From CAZXBB01 sp964638815 (GTDB lineage: Bacteria > Planctomycetota > Phycisphaerae > Phycisphaerales > SM1A02), in NCBI GenBank assembly GCA_964638815.1, contig CAZXBB010000382.1, forward strand, positions 1 to 11,358: 11,358 bases of DNA, written 5' to 3'. Below, in pieces: positions 1 through 6,208 of this stretch (the stretch's first letter is position 1; every line of letters begins with the position of its first letter). Both the position numbers and the translations under genes were made by a program. The notes beneath the pieces are model-generated. The model saw only the letters and a list, made by a program, of their open reading frames with translations, was not told where the DNA came from and ran no database searches.

Positions 1-35
1 GAGAGCCGGCGCGAATCTTCTTCGCGGGCCGACTC

Positions 36-668
36 GTGGGCACCGACGAACGTGAGTTCCACGAGTCCGAAGGTCGCGCGACGAATGTTGACGCCATGCT
101 CGCGGTTGAAGCCGCGCTCCCCGTCGACAACATCCTCACCACGCAGCTCAACCGCGTGATCAACTGGGCCCGCCGCAGCTCGCTGTGGCCGATGCCGTTC
201 GCGACCGCGTGCTGCGGCATCGAGCTGATGGCGACCGCGAGCAGCCGCTTCGACCTCGCCCGCTTCGGGGCCGAGGTCTTCCGGTTCAGCCCGCGGCAGG
301 CGGACCTCCTCATCGTCGCCGGACGCGTGTCGATCAAGATGCTCCCGGTCCTCCAGCGCATCTACATCCAGATGTGCGAACCGAAGTGGGTGATCTCCAT
401 GGGCGCGTGCGCGTCCACGGGTGGCGTGTTCGACACGTATGCCGTCGTCCAGGGCGTTGACCAGTTCATCCCCGTGGACGTCTATGTCCCCGGCTGCCCG
501 CCCCGCCCCGAGATGCTCATCGAGGGCGTGATGGCGATCCAGCGCATCATCGACAACGAGAACATCCCCTACGACGGCGAAGGCAAGCGCGCGCCGCTCT
601 CTTTGGCGCTGCGGCCCAACTACGAGCCGGCGCGGCAGCCGGTTGACGTGAGCATCGGGGCGACGTGA
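36..668 (+). CDS. nuoB: NADH-quinone oxidoreductase subunit B (NuoB), 5' end uncertain
   Basis: NuoB is the peripheral-arm subunit of respiratory complex I that carries [4Fe-4S] cluster N2, the last cluster before quinone. The cluster ligands are all visible: the paired Cys59-Cys60 in ATACCGIELMA, Cys125 in SMGACASTGG and Cys154 in VPGCPPRPE (counting from the GTG at 36). RFDLARFGAEVFRFSPRQADLLIVAGRVS is standard family sequence. The frame has no stop back to base 3, so the true start may lie outside the window. The ATG at 96 (MLAVEAALPVDNILTT) would give a 190-residue protein closer to the usual family length, but neither site has a clear Shine-Dalgarno sequence. No nuoC follows: the next gene is an HNH nuclease on the other strand 13 bp away, so nuoB ends its cluster or stands alone here. 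Identity is certain; only the start is in doubt. Confidence 0.95.
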   Translation: MGTDEREFHESEGRATNVDAMLAVEAALPVDNILTTQLNRVINWARRSSLWPMPFATACCGIELMATASSRFDLARFGAEVFRFSPRQADLLIVAGRVSIKMLPVLQRIYIQMCEPKWVISMGACASTGGVFDTYAVVQGVDQFIPVDVYVPGCPPRPEMLIEGVMAIQRIIDNENIPYDGEGKRAPLSLALRPNYEPARQPVDVSIGAT

Positions 669-681
669 GCCGGATGGTGTC

Positions 682-1314
682 CTAGTCCCGAAGCTCGACC
701 GTCCAGTAAGCGTCGTTCAGGAACGCCTTCCACGACTGGTACTTCTCCGAGCCGAGCCGCAGCGTGACGGCGGGGTTGCGCTTGGGCCGGGAGGGGCGGC
801 GGATGAGCTTCATGTGCGCCTGGGGTGGCGTGCGTCCGCCCTTCTTCGTGTTGCACTTCACGCACGCGCAGACCAGGTTGAGCCACGTGTGCTCGCCGCC
901 CTGGACGCGCGGCACGACGTGGTCGATCGTGAGATCCTTTGTCGGGAAGTGCTTGCCGCAGTACTGGCAGCGGTTCGTGTCGCGGGCGTAGATGTTGCGG
1001 CGGTTGAGCTTGACCTGTTGACGCGGCAGCCGATCGTAGCCGAACAGGCGGATGATCTTCGGGACGGCGACGTCGAAGCTCGGCGTGCGGACCCATGAGT
1101 ACGCGGCCGGCTCGAACTGCTTCTGAAGCTCGGCGACTTCCGCCCACGACGTGAAGTCGTAGTTGCTGTAGCGCCCGTTCTCGACGGCGATGACTTCCGC
1201 CGCCTCCTTGAACAGCATGACGAAAGCGCGGCGGGCGCTGATGACGCGAACCGCGGTGTAGAGACGATTCAGGACGAGCACTTTCTCGTCGAGCGCTGCG
1301 GTCGCATTCACCAT
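682..1314 (-). CDS. HNH endonuclease family protein
   Basis: This 210-residue protein has a McrA-like HNH nuclease domain after an N-terminal region of about 100 residues. The domain runs from about 105 to 165. It has a zinc knuckle built from Cys116-x2-Cys119 and Cys151-x2-Cys154, the catalytic Asp131-His132 in TIDHVVPR, and Asn146 in TWLNLV, all intact. The N-terminal part (KVLVLNRLYTAVRVISARRA) and the tail (YWTVELRD) belong to a conserved long-form family found as a single gene in many environmental bacteria, including planctomycetes; its role is not established. I chose the ATG at 1314 because MVNATAALDEKVLVLN matches the usual N-terminus; the frame stays open to 1371 but that part is low-complexity Arg-rich sequence. 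It is convergent with nuoB and has its own candidate promoter. There is no restriction methylase or toxin-antitoxin gene nearby, so a defence role is not supported by context. Confidence 0.88.
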   Translation of the reverse strand: MVNATAALDEKVLVLNRLYTAVRVISARRAFVMLFKEAAEVIAVENGRYSNYDFTSWAEVAELQKQFEPAAYSWVRTPSFDVAVPKIIRLFGYDRLPRQQVKLNRRNIYARDTNRCQYCGKHFPTKDLTIDHVVPRVQGGEHTWLNLVCACVKCNTKKGGRTPPQAHMKLIRRPSRPKRNPAVTLRLGSEKYQSWKAFLNDAYWTVELRD

Positions 1315-1385
1315 ATCGTTCCCATCCCCTCGACCGTGTGGTCGACTCCTGCTCCTGCACGCCGCCGCCACCGGCGGATGGAACC

Positions 1386-1415
1386 AGTGTAGGGCCTATC
1401 CCTCTTGTCGGGCAA
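1386..1415 (-). promoter_or_regulatory. Candidate sigma-70 promoter of the HNH gene
   Basis: On the minus strand TTGCCC (1415-1410) and TACACT (1391-1386) are separated by 18 bp, a reasonable -35/-10 pair. It predicts a start near 1379 and a leader of about 65 nt. The inverted repeat CTCTTG-tcggg-CAAGAG (1402-1418) overlaps the -35 element and could be an operator site. A second inverted repeat, TCGACC-gtgt-GGTCGA (1330-1345), falls in the predicted leader. This was recognised by eye only. Confidence 0.4.
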
Positions 1416-1460
1416 GAGTTGCGCCGGGTTTGAAACGCGCGCGAAACTAGTCCAAGCCTT

Positions 1461-1555
1461 GACCGACCCTGCACCGACCCGGCACCGACCCTGCACCGAC
1501 GCCCGCACCGACCCGGCACCGACCCGGCCCGACGCCGGACCGACCCGGCCCGACC
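1461..1555. repeat. Array of about nine 11-bp G-rich direct repeats
   Basis: The stretch between the tag stop codon and the HNH leader is built from imperfect copies of GCACCGACCCG/T (minus strand GGGTCGGTGCC/A), with units of 10-12 bp. Variants include GGCGTCGGTGCA and GGTCGGGCC. The minus strand, which is the transcribed sense for tag, has four GGG runs with 2, 8 and 7 nt between them and might form a G-quadruplex. The array starts immediately after the tag stop codon. Open frames through it translate to periodic Gly/Ser/Val/Arg-rich peptides and are not credible genes. Confidence 0.85.
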
Positions 1556-2182
1556 TTATGGGACGGTGAACCGGCGCCGGGCCGTCTCCACCCGGGCCCG
1601 GATTGCGCAGCCTTCCAGGTGGTCGTTCACGAGGCCCATCGCCTGCATCAGGGCGTACATCGTGGTCGGCCCGACGAAGCTGAAACCCCGTTGCCGCAAG
1701 GCCTTGCTCATCGCGGTCGACTCCGGCGTCTTCGCCAGTTTCACCCGGGCGGCATGGGTCATCCGGCGCGGCCGCGCCGCCGGCGCCGGCTCGAACGACC
1801 ACAGCCACCTCGCCAGCGAACCTTCGGCCCCGACGAGGTCGATCGCCCGGCGCGCGTTGTTGATGGTGGACTCGATCTTGCCCCGGTGCCGCACGATCCC
1901 CTCGTCGCGCAGGAGACGCTCGACGTCGCGTTTGCCGAAGCGCGCCACGGTCTCGAGGTCGAAGTCGCGGAACGCCGCGCGGAAGTTCTCGCGCTTGCGC
2001 AGGATCGTGATCCAGCTCAGCCCCGCCTGGAAGCCCTCGAGGGATATCTTCTCGAAGAGCAGGCGATCGTCGGACACGGGCCGGCCCCACTCGCGATCGT
2101 GGTAGCGTGTGTAGAGCGGATCGTCGCCGCACCATGAGCAGCGGGTCCTGCCGTCGGCGCCGGCGGTCAGACCCCTGGCCAT
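1556..2182 (-). CDS. tag: DNA-3-methyladenine glycosylase I
   Basis: This enzyme removes 3-methyladenine from alkylated DNA by cutting the N-glycosidic bond, starting base excision repair in the cytoplasm. The 208-residue protein is close to the usual family length. The zinc snap that ties the N- and C-termini is complete: Cys15 and His28 (RCSWCGDDPLYTRYHDREWG) with His188 and Cys192 (VNDHLEGC). The base-recognition segment LLFEKISLEGFQAGLSWITI (41-60) contains Glu49, equivalent to Glu38 of the E. coli enzyme, and Trp57. GPTTMYALMQ (171-180) is also typical. The ATG at 2182 shares its A with the TGA stop of the upstream methyltransferase (TGATG), so the two are probably translationally coupled. 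The frame is open further upstream, but only the 2182 start gives the family N-terminus. The stop codon runs straight into the 11-bp repeat array. Confidence 0.96.
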   Translation of the reverse strand: MARGLTAGADGRTRCSWCGDDPLYTRYHDREWGRPVSDDRLLFEKISLEGFQAGLSWITILRKRENFRAAFRDFDLETVARFGKRDVERLLRDEGIVRHRGKIESTINNARRAIDLVGAEGSLARWLWSFEPAPAARPRRMTHAARVKLAKTPESTAMSKALRQRGFSFVGPTTMYALMQAMGLVNDHLEGCAIRARVETARRRFTVP

Positions 2183-2967
2183 CAGGGCCGTTCCGCCACG
2201 ACCGCCCAGACGCGGTGCCGGATCGAGAGCGGCTCGGCGGGGAACTCGCGCGCGAGCAGGTCGGCCAGGTCCCGGTCGAACGCCTCGACATCGTCGTCGG
2301 CCATCGTCCCCGATCCGACTCCGCTGCAGGTCCGGATCCGGCCGCGCCACTCGGCGTGCGTCATCGCCTGGTCGTAGTCGTAGCAGAACTGCTCGACGAA
2401 CCGCAGCCCGCCGAGGATCAACGCGTCGATACGCTGCGGGTACAGCCCGTCGAAGTCGCCGTCGGGCCAGGTGGGATTGCGTTCGAGGATGAGCGTCTCC
2501 GTGCGTCGGGCGACGGCGTCGTGGCGGGGGAGGTAGCAGTACTGCATCACGCAGAGGAGGCCGCGCGGTCGCAGCAACCGCTGCACCTCGGCGATCACGC
2601 GCGGCTCGTCGAACCAGCCCCAGCACTGGCCGGCGACGACGAGATCGGCGCTCGCGTCGGGCAGCCCGGTATCCTCGGCCCGGGCCGTGCGGAACCGGCA
2701 CCGGTCGGCGATCCCGCGGGCCCGCGCCTCTCCCTCGGCCGCCGCGACCTGGTTCGCGGAACGGTCCACGCCGACGACGTTCGCCCCGCGCTCCGCCAGC
2801 ACGAGCGCGAGCTTCCCCGGCCCGGTCCCGAGATCGACGGCATCGGTACCCGCCAGCGGAACGAACCGCTCGAGGCGGTCGAAGAACGACACCGGCGGAC
2901 CGGGCCGGAACCGCGCATAGTCGGCGGAGCGGCGGCCGTAGTCGAATTCACTCGCTTTCGGACTCAC
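2182..2967 (-). CDS. Class I SAM-dependent methyltransferase
   Basis: This 261-residue protein has the Rossmann-like methyltransferase fold. Motif I is AVDLGTGPGKLA (residues 43-54), which holds the SAM carboxypropyl group. The acidic residue that contacts the ribose is Asp68 in VVGVDRS. Motif II/III is ADLVVAGQCWGWFD (107-120), and LLRPRGLLCVMQYC (131-144) closes the core sheet. The GQ-x-W-x-WFD signature is common in methyltransferases of small molecules, not DNA or rRNA, but the substrate cannot be read from the sequence. The start is a GTG at 2967. No Shine-Dalgarno precedes it; a TAAGAT box lies exactly where a -10 element would place transcription initiation on that GTG, suggesting a leaderless message. 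It overlaps tag by one base, which may link it to alkylation or methylation control, although this is inference from position only. Confidence 0.88.
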   Translation of the reverse strand: MSPKASEFDYGRRSADYARFRPGPPVSFFDRLERFVPLAGTDAVDLGTGPGKLALVLAERGANVVGVDRSANQVAAAEGEARARGIADRCRFRTARAEDTGLPDASADLVVAGQCWGWFDEPRVIAEVQRLLRPRGLLCVMQYCYLPRHDAVARRTETLILERNPTWPDGDFDGLYPQRIDALILGGLRFVEQFCYDYDQAMTHAEWRGRIRTCSGVGSGTMADDDVEAFDRDLADLLAREFPAEPLSIRHRVWAVVAERP

Positions 2968-2973
2968 GCGTGC

Positions 2974-2979
2974 ATCTTA
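2974..2979 (-). promoter_or_regulatory. Candidate -10 box (TAAGAT) for the methyltransferase
   Basis: The minus strand reads GGCTAAGATGC. If TAAGAT is a -10 element, transcription would begin at 2967, the first base of the GTG start codon, giving a leaderless message. No good -35 is visible; the 84-bp repeat array begins about 20 bp upstream. Confidence 0.3.
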
Positions 2980-3000
2980 GCCCGGTTTGCTGCGGTCCTT

Positions 3001-3238
3001 GACGTCCAGGCGCAGCGGCGGATCGAATCCGCCGCGGAGCGCGCCGGAGCGAGTGTCGGCCCGAGGAGGGCCCGGACTGCCTTTGACGTCCAGGCGCAGC
3101 GGCGGATCGAATCCGCCGCGGAGCGCGCCGGAGCGAGTGTCGACCCGAGGAGCGCCCCGACTGCCTTTGACGTCCAGGCGCAGCGGCGGATCGAATCCGC
3201 CGCGGAGCGCGCCGGAGCGAGTGTCGGCCCGGAGGGCC
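3001..3238. repeat. Three tandem copies of an 84-bp unit with internal hairpins
   Basis: Copies begin at 3001, 3085 and 3169 with an exact 84-bp period. Copies 1 and 2 differ at only three of 84 bases by my alignment, and copy 3 is truncated after about 70 bases. Each unit holds a perfect 9-bp hairpin with arms GCGGCGGAT and ATCCGCCGC and a 3-nt CGA loop (first at 3015-3035, then 3099-3119 and 3183-3203), flanked by a self-complementary GCGC pair. The block lies 17 bp past the purH stop and just upstream of the methyltransferase. It may act as a REP-like transcript end for purH. It has no T-tract, so it is not a classic intrinsic terminator. Because 84 is a multiple of three, repetitive open frames cross it on both strands; I do not regard these as genes. 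Confidence 0.93.
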
Positions 3239-3254
3239 GTACGGAGCGCTCAAA

Positions 3255-4835
3255 CTAATGCCGGAAGTGCCGCACTCCCGTCAGCAGGCACGTCACGCCG
3301 CGCGCTTCGCACAGCGCCGTCGTCTCCTCGTCTCGTTTCGACCCGCCCGGGTGCACGATGCACTCGACTCCGGCGTCGATGAGGAGCTGCGGGCCGTCGT
3401 TGAACGGGAAGAACGCGTCCGACGCGGCGACGGCGAGCGTGGTGTCGGCGAGACGCTCGCCGGCCTTCGCGATCGCGATGCGGCAGGCGTTGACGCGATC
3501 CATCTGGCCGGCGCCGGCGCCGAGGAGCCTCATGTCCGACGCGATCGCGATCGCGTTCGAGGTGAGGTGCTTCGCCACCATCCACGCGGTCGCGGCGGTG
3601 GCGAGCATCGCCTCGTCCGGGCGGGGCCCCGCCACGTGCCTCCACGTGCGGACGTCGGCGAGCTTCATGTCGCGCTCCTGCACGAGCATGCCCCCCGGGA
3701 CCGAGCGGTAGTTGAGCTTGCGGTTGCCGGTGTGCGCGAGCCCGCGGACCTCGAGCAGGCGGACGTTCGCCCAGCGATCCGACAACGTCCGCACGGTCGA
3801 AGCCTCGAAGCCGGGGGCGACGACCACCTCGAAGAACTTCTGGCCGTCGGCGAGCCGGGCCGCCGTCGCCTCGTCGAGCGTGCGGCTGACCGCGAGGATG
3901 CCGCCGTATGCCGCGATCGGATCGCCCTCGTAGGCGCGATCGAAGGCGTCGGCGAGGTCGTCGGCGATCGCCGCGCCGCACGGATTCGTGTGCTTGATGA
4001 CCGTCGCGCACGCCTTCCCCGGGAACGAGTCGGCGAGGTCCTGCACGAGCTCGAGCGCGCCGGCAGCGTCGTTGAGGTTGTTGTAGCTGAGTGGCTTCCC
4101 GCTGAGCAGCTTCGCCGACACCACGCTCGGCTCGGCCGAGGCGGGATTCGCGTAGACGGCGGCGAGCTGGTGCGGGTTCTCGCCGTACCGCAGGTCTTCC
4201 TTGCGCGCGTAGCTCAGACGCAGCATCGCGGGGAAGGCCTCCTCACGGCGCGAGCACATCCAGGCGCTGATGTTCGTGTCGTATTCCGCCGTGCGCGTGA
4301 ACGCCGCGGCCGCGAGGTCGCGACGCAGCTCGAGCGACGTTGCGCCGTCGTTCTCGCGAAGGTCGCTGATCACGCGGTCGTACTGCGCCGCGTTCGTGAC
4401 CACCGTCACGAACGCGTGGTTCTTGGCCGCCGACCGGATCATGGCCGGGCCGCCGATGTCGATCTGCTCGATCGCCTCCTCGCGCGTGACCTCGGCGCGG
4501 CGGATCGTCCGCTCGAAGGGATAGAGGTCGATGCACACGAGGTCGATGGGCGTGATCCCGTGCTCCGCCATCGCCGCGCGGTGACGCTCGTCGTCGCGCA
4601 GGGCGAGGAGCGCCCCGTGCACCAGCGGGTGCAGCGTCTTGACGCGGCCGTCCATCATCTCGGGGAAGCCGGTGACGGTGTCGATCGGGATGACGTCGAT
4701 GCCGGCGTCGGCGAGCGCCCGGGCGGTCCCGCCGGTCGAGACGATCTCGATGCCGAGACCCGCCAGCGCGCGGGCGAACGGCACGAGGTCGGTCTTGTCA
4801 CTGACCGAGATGAGGGCGCGCCGGACCGGTGTCAC
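3255..4835 (-). CDS. purH: Bifunctional AICAR formyltransferase / IMP cyclohydrolase
   Basis: PurH carries out the last two steps of purine synthesis: it formylates AICAR with 10-formyl-tetrahydrofolate and closes the ring to IMP. At 526 residues it is full length. The N-terminal cyclohydrolase domain (about 1-195) shows RRALISVSDK, VSTGGTA (32-38), VTGFPEMMDGRVKTLHPLVHG (54-74) and IGGPAMIRSAAKN (127-139). The transformylase domain shows RYGENPHQ (216-223), the catalytic Lys281-His282 in KHTNPCG, SNAIAIA (426-432), SDAFFPF (472-478) and the usual terminal VRHFRH. The start is GTG at 4835, which matches the family N-terminus; no strong Shine-Dalgarno is visible. The upstream propeller lipoprotein stops only 10 bp away, so translation may be re-initiated. 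No other pur gene is in the window. Confidence 0.97.
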   Translation of the reverse strand: MTPVRRALISVSDKTDLVPFARALAGLGIEIVSTGGTARALADAGIDVIPIDTVTGFPEMMDGRVKTLHPLVHGALLALRDDERHRAAMAEHGITPIDLVCIDLYPFERTIRRAEVTREEAIEQIDIGGPAMIRSAAKNHAFVTVVTNAAQYDRVISDLRENDGATSLELRRDLAAAAFTRTAEYDTNISAWMCSRREEAFPAMLRLSYARKEDLRYGENPHQLAAVYANPASAEPSVVSAKLLSGKPLSYNNLNDAAGALELVQDLADSFPGKACATVIKHTNPCGAAIADDLADAFDRAYEGDPIAAYGGILAVSRTLDEATAARLADGQKFFEVVVAPGFEASTVRTLSDRWANVRLLEVRGLAHTGNRKLNYRSVPGGMLVQERDMKLADVRTWRHVAGPRPDEAMLATAATAWMVAKHLTSNAIAIASDMRLLGAGAGQMDRVNACRIAIAKAGERLADTTLAVAASDAFFPFNDGPQLLIDAGVECIVHPGGSKRDEETTALCEARGVTCLLTGVRHFRH

Positions 4836-4845
4836 GGAAGGAAAA

Positions 4846-6078
4846 TCATCTTGGCACCAGCCGCTCGAGACGGCCGTCGGTGCTGGTGACGTAGAGGTCG
4901 CCGCGCCGCGGACTCGTCGCCGTCACGTCGTCGACGTGCGGCAGCGACTTCGACCCGACCACGGCGCCGAAGCGCTCGTCGATGAGGTCGAGCTTCCCGT
5001 CCTCGCGGTTCCAGGCGATGAGATTCCGGCCGATCGCGGTGACGACGCTGCCGCCGCACGCGGCGGCGCGCCAGACCACGACGCCCCCCGGCGAATCGAG
5101 CGGCAGCGCCTCGAGACAGACAAGACCCTCGCTCGGGACCTGCTGGTACACGTGGTCGTCCACCAGGACCGGGGCGTGACGCAGCGGGCTCTCGGTGAGG
5201 TACTCCCACAGCGGCGAACGGTTGACCGCCAGCTCGTAGCCCCGCACGTGCTGGTCGAGGCTGGCCACGTACGCGGCGCCGTTGCCGACGACCGGCGGGG
5301 CGACGATCGAGTCGAGGACCTTGCGCGACCACACCTGCGCCGCGTTGGCGACGTCGAGGCTCATGATGCGACCGTCGTTGCCGACGGCGACGACGAGGTT
5401 GCCGTCGATGACCGGCGGAAGCTGGATCGATCGCGACACCTGGTAGGCCCGCCATGTCGTCCCGAGCACCGGCGCGTGCCAGACGATCTTTCCGTCGCGG
5501 GAGCCGTAGATCAGGAACTGGCCGTACTCGACTGGCGCGGTGTTCGCGATGTACTGGAGCTTCTGCTTGGACAGCCGCGAGCCGGACGCGGCGTCGAGGA
5601 CGAACAGCTCGCCGCCGGCGGTCACGTAGAGCCGTTCGAGCGACGGCGCGAAGGTGATGCCGAAGATGCGATCCACCGCGTTCGCGATCGGGATGCGCCA
5701 GATTCGATCACCCTCCTCCCGCCGCAGACGCGTCAGGAAGTTGCGGGCGTCGAGCGTGAAGACCGCGTCGTCCGCGACGACGACCTGCTGGATGGGGCTT
5801 CCGGACGAGGGGTACTGCCAGTCGACGCGGTACCCCAGCTCTCGGGCGGCCGCCGGGCCGATCAGGTATCGCTCCTCCACGGCTTCGGCGAGCGCGTCGC
5901 CCGTGAGCCGCTCCTCGGGCGCGGCCGTCGCGGGAGCCGCGGTGGAGGTCGTGCCGAGTGCGGCCTCGTCGTCCGGCGCGGGAGACGTGCCGCAGCCGGC
6001 GACCGCGAGCAGGAGGGCGGTCGCGGCGGTCGCGGCGAGTCCCCTTCCGCGAACGGCAGCGCAGGCACGTGGATGCAT
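4846..6078 (-). CDS. Lipoprotein with PQQ-type beta-propeller repeats
   Basis: The 410-residue protein begins with a signal peptide ending in a lipobox (LLLAVAGC, Cys29), so it is probably lipid-anchored to a membrane. A low-complexity Ala/Thr/Pro/Glu linker follows (about 30-60). From about 85 to 410 there are repeated four-strand blades of the form 'hydrophobic strand, G-x-hydrophobic, LD, tryptophan', for example VFTLDARNFLTRLRREEGDRIWRIPI, LFVLDAASGSRL, IMSLDVANAAQVWSRKV and LYVTSTDGRLERL. This resembles PQQ-binding-like and BamB-like propellers. There is no sign of a dehydrogenase catalytic domain, so a scaffolding or binding role is more likely than enzyme activity; real PQQ binding is not shown. 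The ATG at 6078 has a good AGGAG 9 nt upstream; the frame stays open to 6447 but that part overlaps the divergent ribE gene. It precedes purH by 10 bp, presumably in one transcript. Confidence 0.85.
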   Translation of the reverse strand: MHPRACAAVRGRGLAATAATALLLAVAGCGTSPAPDDEAALGTTSTAAPATAAPEERLTGDALAEAVEERYLIGPAAARELGYRVDWQYPSSGSPIQQVVVADDAVFTLDARNFLTRLRREEGDRIWRIPIANAVDRIFGITFAPSLERLYVTAGGELFVLDAASGSRLSKQKLQYIANTAPVEYGQFLIYGSRDGKIVWHAPVLGTTWRAYQVSRSIQLPPVIDGNLVVAVGNDGRIMSLDVANAAQVWSRKVLDSIVAPPVVGNGAAYVASLDQHVRGYELAVNRSPLWEYLTESPLRHAPVLVDDHVYQQVPSEGLVCLEALPLDSPGGVVVWRAAACGGSVVTAIGRNLIAWNREDGKLDLIDERFGAVVGSKSLPHVDDVTATSPRRGDLYVTSTDGRLERLVPR

Positions 6079-6110
6079 CGGGTTCGTCTCCTGTCGGGTT
6101 GCCTGGCGCG

Positions 6111-6139
6111 CGCGACCGGGCCGGACTCCGCCGGTCGCG
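6111..6139. promoter_or_regulatory. 9-bp inverted repeat in the divergent lipoprotein-ribE region
   Basis: CGCGACCGG (6111-6119) and CCGGTCGCG (6131-6139) are perfect inverted repeats around an 11-nt centre, and CGG-act-CCG inside the centre can extend the stem after a 2-nt bulge. It sits between the start codons at 6078 and 6209. It could be an operator for both genes or a leader hairpin of the lipoprotein message. I see no RFN/FMN riboswitch here. Confidence 0.45.
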
Positions 6140-6192
6140 GGCACGAATCGGTCAGTATCCGGGGCCGTTCGCGGCCAGTCAAGCCGCCCTGC

Positions 6193-6198
6193 TACAGT
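6193..6198 (+). promoter_or_regulatory. Candidate -10 box (TACAGT) of ribE
   Basis: TGCTACAGTGCCGGG resembles TTGCTATAGTGCGG upstream of the dehydratase gene at 9821. A -10 at this position puts the transcript start near 6205, only about 4 nt before the ribE ATG, which has no Shine-Dalgarno. No -35 match is seen. Confidence 0.35.
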
Positions 6199-6208
6199 GC
6201 CGGGACGC

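Noticed and set aside
682..2967. HNH nuclease, glycosylase and methyltransferase as a restriction or defence island
   Set aside because: The methyltransferase has small-molecule signatures and lacks a DNA methylase catalytic motif such as DPPY or a PC motif; tag is a housekeeping repair enzyme; no mobile-element genes are near.
3001..3238. CRISPR array
   Set aside because: The 84-bp units are contiguous with no unique spacers, and there are no cas genes.
2107..3258. A 383-codon plus-strand frame including three 28-residue repeats
   Set aside because: The repeats come from the 84-bp DNA array, whose length is a multiple of three, and the rest is antisense to tag and the methyltransferase.
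3258..4889. A 543-codon open frame on the plus strand opposite purH
   Set aside because: It is the antisense shadow of purH in GC-rich DNA: rich in Arg, Val, Asp and His with no recognisable domain, while purH on the other strand is complete.
6079..6208. FMN riboswitch upstream of ribE
   Set aside because: The region lacks the conserved RFN element sequences, and the candidate promoter leaves almost no leader on the ribE side.
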